Of a stretch of 64,000 nucleotides of DNA, positions 52,701 through 61,795 are shown piece after piece. Origin of the DNA: Acanthosepion pharaonis (Eukaryota; Mollusca; Cephalopoda; Sepiida; Sepiidae); NCBI GenBank assembly GCA_903632075.3, contig CAHIKZ030005576.1:745001-809000 (forward strand), given 5' to 3'. Each line of letters begins with the position of its first letter. Within the stretch, counting starts at the first letter, position 1. Made by a program: the position numbers and the translations under genes. The notes under the pieces are model-generated. The model was not told the DNA's origin and did not search any database. It saw nothing but the letters and a program-made list of their open reading frames with translations.

Positions 52701-55482
52701 GACACAAATAAAATTAGCCAAAAATTAATGATGATCTAAAAGGTTATTTTAACCAAAGAAAGACAGTTTAACCTTAGCAGTCCAACAAATGTCTAATATG
52801 AACTCTTCTTGAACTGACGTATTTCTATACAATGTCTATAATTCATTGAACGGTGTCTATCAATTAAGGTAATCTCATTTACATTTAGTTCAATTACTAA
52901 GGAATTTAGACAAGCAGTAACAGTTTGGAAATTAAAACAGAGAAAAAGTTGTGTAATTTTCTTGTCAATTTATTAATTTGAAAATCATGAAACTTCAAGG
53001 TGGTCCTCAATTCTCCTCATGGAAAACATGCATAGAATAAGGACTTACCCATTGCGTGCAGCTAGGTGTAGAGGAGTGCATCCAGAGACATCTTGAGCAT
53101 TAACAGCAGCTCCTTTCTTTACAAGTAAGCTCAGGCACTCATAGCTCCCACAGCTGAAGAGAATTTAAGAATTATGAGTATTTAAAATTAATTCCAATAT
53201 AAACAGAAGCTGAATAGAATGTAAGAAAAAAAGGTTCATCATTGAAGCTTCAAATATTATATGTTTAGACCAATATGTGTGTGTGTAACAAAATTTTTGT
53301 TTACATTATACATAAACAAGACTGAATATGCCATTAAGGAATAGATGCAATTACAAGAGATAAAAATGCTTGGTGGACCCAATACATAGTTTAATAGTTT
53401 GTAAATATTTAATATTCATGAGTGAAAATGTCAGTTTAGTGAATGACTTTAAATACATGGTCCTGGTGCAAGCATTCACTGTTGAAAGAAAAAGCATTAT
53501 TTCCTTTATGCTCAACTGTGAAAATACAGAAGACAGATTTTTTTTTTAAATTATTTTGCAAACAATGCAGCAAAATCTGTCTGAAAATGTTTGGAAAACC
53601 TTAAGAAAATGATTTTATTCAAATGATGAAATCTTAAAAGTTTGAGTTGCAATATGGTTGGACATCCACATGGAAGAGGATAGTGTGATTTTATCCCATC
53701 TCAAGTGTGTCTGTTTTATAGCCAGAGGATGACTTTTTTGAGTGAATGGAAATGAAAGAGTAAATGAGTGGATAGGGCTTTTCAGACAATGTGACAACAA
53801 AACTGGACACAGAGCATATCTAAACAGGTACGATTGGGATTGAGGGATTTGGTTCTGGTCTGCTCTTGATAAAGAACACTTTTTTCTCGCATAGCTCCAG
53901 TGTCACCTGTTATTATTGCCAGCCACAAGTTGTAGTTCCATTGTCGCTTGTTTTTATTGCCAGCCACATGTTGTAGTTCCATTGTCGCTTGTTTTTATTG
54001 CCAGCCACATGTTGTAGTTCCATTGTCGCTTGTTTTTATTGCCAGTAACAAGTTTGAGTTCCATTGTTGCCCTTTTGTATTGCCAACCATAAGTCCTAGT
54101 TCCAATGTCATCTGTTTGTATTGCCAGCCACAAGTCTTAGTTCCAATGTTGCCTATTCATATTGCCAGCCACATGTCACAGTTGCATTGTCACTTATTTG
54201 TATTGCCAGCCATAATTCCTAGTTCTAATATCATCCATTTGTATTGCCAGCAACAATTCCTAGTTCCATTGTCACCTGTTTGTATTGCCAGCCACAAGTC
54301 CTAGTTCTGATGTCATTCGTTTATATTGCCAGCCATAAGTCTTAGTTCTAATGTTGCCTGTTCATATTGCCAACCACATGTCACAGTTGCAATATCACCC
54401 ATTAGTATTGTCAGCCACATGTTGTAGTTCCAATGTCATCTGTTTGTATTGCCAGACACAAGTCCTTATTTTCCATACAAATAATTATTTTTATTTCATG
54501 AGTGACTGTTACTGGATTTCACAATTAATCTTAATTATTCCCAAATTTATTTCTAAATTATAAAATAAAATTCGCCAAAAACAATTGCCGTAATGAAAAC
54601 TTGAGAATCCAAAATTTTAGAATTACAGGTCTGGATCTGTCCCAGAAAGTGTATAATTTGCTCACAAATTTGGCCTGATTCAAAAATGGTATATGTTGGG
54701 CTACAGCCTCTAGGAGTAAAGTTGAAAAAGTGCGACACACTGAAATTTTCATTTTTTTACCCAGAAATAATATGTTACATTAAAAACATTTACTGCAGTG
54801 TGATGTAGATAAGAATATTAATTCATGTAATACTTTTTTAAATCAGTATTTTCATTGGACGATAAAGGCAGGACAGTGAATGTGTCTTTTCTAAATGAAA
54901 AATGAATGTAAGTTACTAAAATGTTTCATATATATCATAGAAATGTTTGCCCAAATTCAAACATGACTGCAGGAAAAAATTCCTCTTACTTACAAGGTGG
55001 AATCAATTTTACATTTTGGCAGTGATATGGTTAAAAAAAATTGAATGGTTCCAAAAAAGCAAATTCATTTAATAAAGGAATTATTATTCATAAAGATTTT
55101 TCCAAGAACTATTTGGTTTAATTCAGAAAAGTCTTTTGCAGTTGAATGCAGTTCAGTGTAAACCTTTTCATATTCTACATAATTTTCAATGGAAGGCTAA
55201 TACCAACAGTAGAGATAATTAAAAGAAAAGTGTACTGTAATAAAGTTGAATTAAAAAAGGATATATACTGAGTTTGTTAAAATAAGTGATAATGCATTTG
55301 ATTTTCACTTTTCTACAGTTGTAGTGTCTTGAATGCTGTAGTTGCTGTCATGATGGTAGTAATAGGGTCAGCCCTCCCTTCATCATTTTGTTTGTTCTTT
55401 CATCATTTGTGAGTCAGTGCTTGAGTTGAACTTGTTTGCTTTATTTTGATACAAATTACAACATGCAGGAAGTTGTGTGTGT

Positions 55483-55558
<76 letters not shown>

Positions 55559-55897
55559 TGAACATTGAAGTCAACACTCAGAGGCAACAGGCTGTTTCAT
55601 GCCAGACACAATCGTCAGGCTGCAAATGTTGGATTTTTCCACGACTATTTATATATATGGATCAGTGGTGCATTGTGGGTAATCTATTCTGGTGGTTATT
55701 TTTGCAGGAGTGGCTTGTTTGTTTACTTATTTATTTATTTGTTTGGGTTATTATAGTCTTTATCCTCATTGGAAGCTTCATTTTGATTTTAGCCACTGTT
55801 TTTGCTGATATTCCTGTCACAGTTAGTATTCCTTCAGTTGCACCTCTCAGTGACTAATAGAAAATCCAAAACATGGGCACTATAACATAGCATAAAG

Positions 55898-55933
<36 letters not shown>

Positions 55934-58606
55934 CTTTATTTCATGCCAGTGGATATATATAAGGTAACCAAAAAAGTCGTCGTGATTTTTTTACGTCGTG
56001 TTGAAAGAAGTGATCACTGATAAACAATTAGTGTGTCACATGCCTGGAAAGCAGCTCATATGGGGTTGTCTATGACTTTAAGGTGGGCTTGTCCACAGCT
56101 ACATAAAGTCACCGAAGACATCAGATTGTCATTTTAAAAATAAATACATTAATAAATAGCTTTGTTTAGGTTTCAGATATAAAATTAAACAGTTATAGGC
56201 TTTAAAGAAAAATCTGAACAAGGAAATGTGCTTTCCTTAAAAAGGGAAATAGAATGTTGCTGGGCTGTTCTCTCTCAAACATGTCGAGTCAAAGGATGGT
56301 TTCTCCTACAAAGGGGGACACATATTCAAACCCTGTAGGAGAGCACATTACCTTTTAAGATTTTTTGAGTATGCAGGCTGATATATGTAATTCACATTGT
56401 TTAAAATAAAAAAAGGTTCATCTATTTCAAATACAGGTAAGCACTAAAAAAATGCCAGATTAAAAATAAATACTGTGTTCTTTATCTAGGGAATCACTTG
56501 ATATGGTTATGGGTAATGTCAGCATTGGGACACTTGGGATATCCTTGCTGATACTTCTATCATGACCTACTAATGGACCAGATCTTTGGCCAGCAAGAAC
56601 TCCTTCTGTGTCTGACTCTACATGTCTCTTTTCTGTCATTTTAACTACCCACATCTCTGGCCACTCTCTTCTACTACTCCTTTGCCCATCTCTATATCAT
56701 AAGCTTGTCATTATCCAAGCAAGAATGTATCCTGACCAGATCTCTTCATCTTCCAGCTAAGTGGCACTTGATCCTGAAAGTTTTTATTTCTTTTTTTCTC
56801 CAGTTGTGAACAGTAGGTGGTTGCTTTGGAGATCTCACACCTAGATTTTATTGTTGGTTGTCATAAAATACCAGTTGCTTCAGGCTCAGATAAAATCATT
56901 TACAGCTCACTTGAATATTGGATGTTCTTAACCAATTGCTCAGTGATCCATTGTGTCAAAATATTGTATTAGGACACCATTTTTACTCTATATTCAGAAG
57001 TAAAAAAAAATCATAATCTAGACAGAATGCTTTTCTGTAATTGAGTTAATTCTGTGAAACAAGGCATAATTAAACTGCAGAGGATATAAATCATTTTTAC
57101 TTAGGTTCTTTGTATTATTCAAAACACAAACATCTGAATATTCTACACTTGAGCAGAATAGAGATTTGTCAGTTTAATATTTTAATTCCAAAGATGGCTA
57201 AAATCTAAAAATTGGACAATTCAATCTTTGCATGAATACTGAACTGGTTAAGGATGAAAATAACATAGCCAAATTTTTAATGAAAATTATAAATGAATTT
57301 CTCAGTCTTTTATGAGGCTTTTTCAAAATGAAAAGTTTTAATTTATAAATGCTGTCATGGTAATTTTACCGAAGGCTACTGTTAACATTGCTTAAATGAT
57401 TTTCAACTACCCACTGGCCACATGGCTGATTAGAGTATTGACTATTGGCATTGCATTTACAATATTAACAGTTAATTAACAGTGTATTAAGTTTATTGGC
57501 CATTTTATGAGTTCTACTTTAAGTGTAGTGATAGCAGAAGGATTGCACCTACTTTGCTGCAATATGAAGGAGGTTCCGCTGGGTACGGCCACATGTGTAG
57601 TTGACATCAAACTTGGAATTCTGCAACAAGTCGGTGACAGACCTACAAGAGACAAAAATATATGAAATTATATTACAGAGAAGTGAATGCAAATAAATCT
57701 TGCAATATATATATATAAATATATATATTGATGAATAGAAAGTTTAAGCAAGTTTTTTCTTCAGATAATCTTTTGATTGATTAATGTTTTTTTTATAGCT
57801 TATCAACACTTTGCCGGTTATTTAAAGTCAGAAAATATTTTTAGATATGAATTTTTTTTTGAAATAATAATTTGGTGATACAAGTCTTACTAATTAACAC
57901 ATAGCTTGGGGGACAACAGGTGGATTCATACCTTTCCTAATGGTATTTGTGCATAAATGAATATAACAAACCCAACAGAAATTAGAATGTGGTATTATGA
58001 TTAACAATTCCAGCCATTATCCATTGTACCACCTACACATCTATGCTTACAGCACCTGGTATTCCCAAGCAGTCACCCATCTAGGTACTGACCAGGCTCA
58101 ACATTGTTTAACTTCATTGATCATACAGGAACCTGTGTTTCAGTAAGCCAGATAATCTTTTACCAAAGAGCATTACAATAATACATTGTAAAATAAAATG
58201 TTTACATATCTGTGAAATGAAGCAACCCTTAGTGGAATATAAATATATAGGTATCCCTAGCTTTTCTTTTTCATATAATTAAACATTTTTCAGATAACAT
58301 AAGGTATATATGCATACATACATTATACATTTTTAATATAATATTGAAAATCTATGAATATATATCAGTGGTATTCTTTCCATATATGTGCATATGTTTC
58401 ACGATGAGTCCCTCTAAACCATTATGTTCATAGGGGAATTACATATAATGCAGCCATAGTAGTAGTGTTTCTTGTGCAAGATAGCCTGACAGAGACCAAG
58501 CCTTACCAGACTGGTTTGAATTCAAAATTTTCTTTCTCTTATACTGGTTGTATACTGGTTGACAACTAAGGCTATAGGATGTTTATATATCTAAATGATA
58601 TGAATA

Positions 58607-58639
<33 letters not shown>

Positions 58640-58903
58640 AATAGATAGTAATATGTATTTTGTACATTTTTTCATTTCTTTTATATGGGATGGATGTGTA
58701 TATTTATATATAAGTCTTTATAATTACATAGGTGTGTGTATACATATATATATGTGAGGTTATGTTTATTCTTTATATTTACAGTTTAGATATATACTTT
58801 GGATATATTGAATTTATATATTCACATGCATATATATATATATATATATATGGATATGTTTTTAAGTATGTGTTCTAGCATGTATATATGTGTGTGTGTG
58901 TGG

Positions 58904-58939
<36 letters not shown>

Positions 58940-60362
58940 GTGTTTGAATGTTTATTTATATGTGTGCATGTATTTATATTTTTGTATATTATAGTGAGCA
59001 TGTTGATATGCAAATAGATATAAATATATTTTTGTTTGTATATCTTTATATTTCTATGTAAATGTGGATGTATATATCTATTTGTATTATTTGTGCGTAT
59101 ATTTGTATTATATTAAAATTACTTATTAGATGTTGTTATATCTCGTGCAAGATATAATAAACAAAGTAAACCCGAGTGTGGTTTTCAATAATAATTTTAT
59201 AATCGGATGTAGGTTTGTCAAATACAGAGACCAGAGTCGGGAGTATGCTAACCTCAATAGGTGTTAGCAAACGAAGACCTTTTTTCTCTCACTGTCCGTG
59301 GTGATCATACTTAATCGGCAACCAGTCCGTCCATTATTGTGAATGGGGAAGTTGGGTTATCTCATCACAACAGATGTATATGTATTTGCATTTGAAATAT
59401 AATTGTATTCCTCTAGTTGGGGTATTTAAGTGTGTGTGTATGTGTATATATTATTTTGATATTATTATTTTGTTTTCATTTTTATTTATTATTTTGTTTG
59501 TTTATTTACTTATTTATTTTATATCTTTAGTCACTTAAATAAAATGGGCTGCTCCATTATCATTATAGTACAGTGTGTTAAAAATCACATACACATTTAT
59601 TACAAAAACCAAATGCATATTAATTACAAACAAGATGAATCTTCTCTAAGACATATTATAAAGAAATATACTACTCCTATTGATCTGAATAAAAAAAATC
59701 AAACTTATTATCTATTATAAAAAATTTAAGACGGCCAACCTTATCCTCAAAAATAACAACACACCAACTAAGTCAAAATTACAAAGAATGAACATTATCT
59801 ATGAGTTCAAATGCCCTTTAAGGAACTGCGTTCCTCCCCAAACCGGACTCATAAATAATTACATCGGCTACACAACCACATGTTTATCCAGACGTCTTAC
59901 ATTACACCTATCTGATCACAGTTCCATCAGAACACATTTAAACACACACTCAGATTTACCTGACACTATTAGGAACATACTAGTAGAAAACACAAATATA
60001 TTAACTGCATCCACTTGCAAAAAAAGACTAAAAATAATGGAAGCTCTAATAATAAAAAGAAAAAAAGCCAACTCTTAACAATATTAACTATGAACAAAGC
60101 CACAATGTGCTAACCGTATTCGGAAACTAAAAACATCACTACCACACACTGAACATACACAGAACACACACACTCTACTAAGCTGATAATCGAATCATCC
60201 TTGATAATGGCTAAAGATATAGCCGAAAGCGCTCAGAAATACAGAACATTCGGGCAGTTCTTACACACTGTTTGTCCAGAAAAGAAAGCTCTTGTCAGAA
60301 CACAAGAAAAATTAAATAAAAAGCTCAACCGTAGTATCTTGTCTGTTGTTTTTAATGAAACA

Positions 60363-60412
<50 letters not shown>

Positions 60413-60485
60413 AATTATGCAATGGCCAGTTTTCAATCAGCACCAGAAAATTGCATGAAACTCTGAATTGTGCTACCAATGAGGA

Positions 60486-60546
<61 letters not shown>

Positions 60547-61727
60547 CACGCATTTATTGCCACTTATTTACAGAAGAAGGCCACCTCTTCAATGTTGGGC
60601 TGAGTGGTCAGAGCACTGCAGATGACTTTCCAAACCATCTTCATTCCTGAATACCTTTTTACATATGTGACACACAAAAGTCTTTTGCAGAGTCTTGAAA
60701 GTGACTTTATCCTTGTACAATTTCATGTGTCACTTCAGCCTGGTCTCAGACCTGCAAATTTTATCACAAAACTGACATAAGTACCCTGTTGGTATGTCAG
60801 GAAATACATTCACATCTGATCTTTGCTGACTAGCAAATCTGGCACTAGATAGAACAACCTTCCGGCAGATGTTACATACAAGCTCAGGCTTAATATCTTC
60901 TGGGATTGAGTCTACATCACCTTTTTTTAAGAGCCCTTTTCAATTTTAAATATTCAACCCTTTTGATCTCAAAACAATTTCAACCATCAAATTCTAACTT
61001 TCTCCAACAAGAACTATTCTCTGCCTCTTTTTCCTAGTCTTAGACACTAATTTCAATATATATTTTTATTAAGTTTTCAATTTTCTTAAACTCAACATAA
61101 AATTTGTCACAACTACATTTAAAACTTAATCAATAATAAACAAAACAACAAGACAAAACTTAAAGGAGGAATTTAATCTATCAACTGTAGGAATTGCCAG
61201 AAAGAATACATTGGAGAAACCTCAAGAAGTTTAAACAAAAGACTATATGAACACAAAATAGACATTTAAAAAAACAACACACAAACTGCATTAGTTGTTC
61301 ACCGTAAAAAATCTGACCACAATTTTGACAAGTGGGATGCTACTTTGATTAAAAGAGAAAATAATCCACTGAAACAAAAATGTCTAGAAAGTGCCTTGAT
61401 CACTAGTTCAGATATGGTAAATTTGGGTGCAGACTCTTACAATATATCACCATTCTTGGTAGATTTTCTGTTGTCACAATGTGGGATAGTCAGGGAAAAA
61501 GGTGATAAAGAGAAAAAAAATACAGGTGAATTTAGCTAGATTAAAAAAATATTCTTTCAAATATTTTGAAACTACCAGCGTTTTGTGCGCATGTGTAGAT
61601 GTGGCAACATCAACAAAGCCTTGTCAGATGAAATCCTAATGGCTGAAACATATCACAAAAACTTTTTTTACAATTTGTCATACTATTTTTCTAAATACTG
61701 TTTGTTGATATATAAAATTACATAGCA

Positions 61728-61795
<68 letters not shown>

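Noticed and set aside
53948..54563. Long plus-strand frames as a repeat-protein gene
   Set aside because: They are translations of a 41-bp minisatellite, with no conserved start or splice context.
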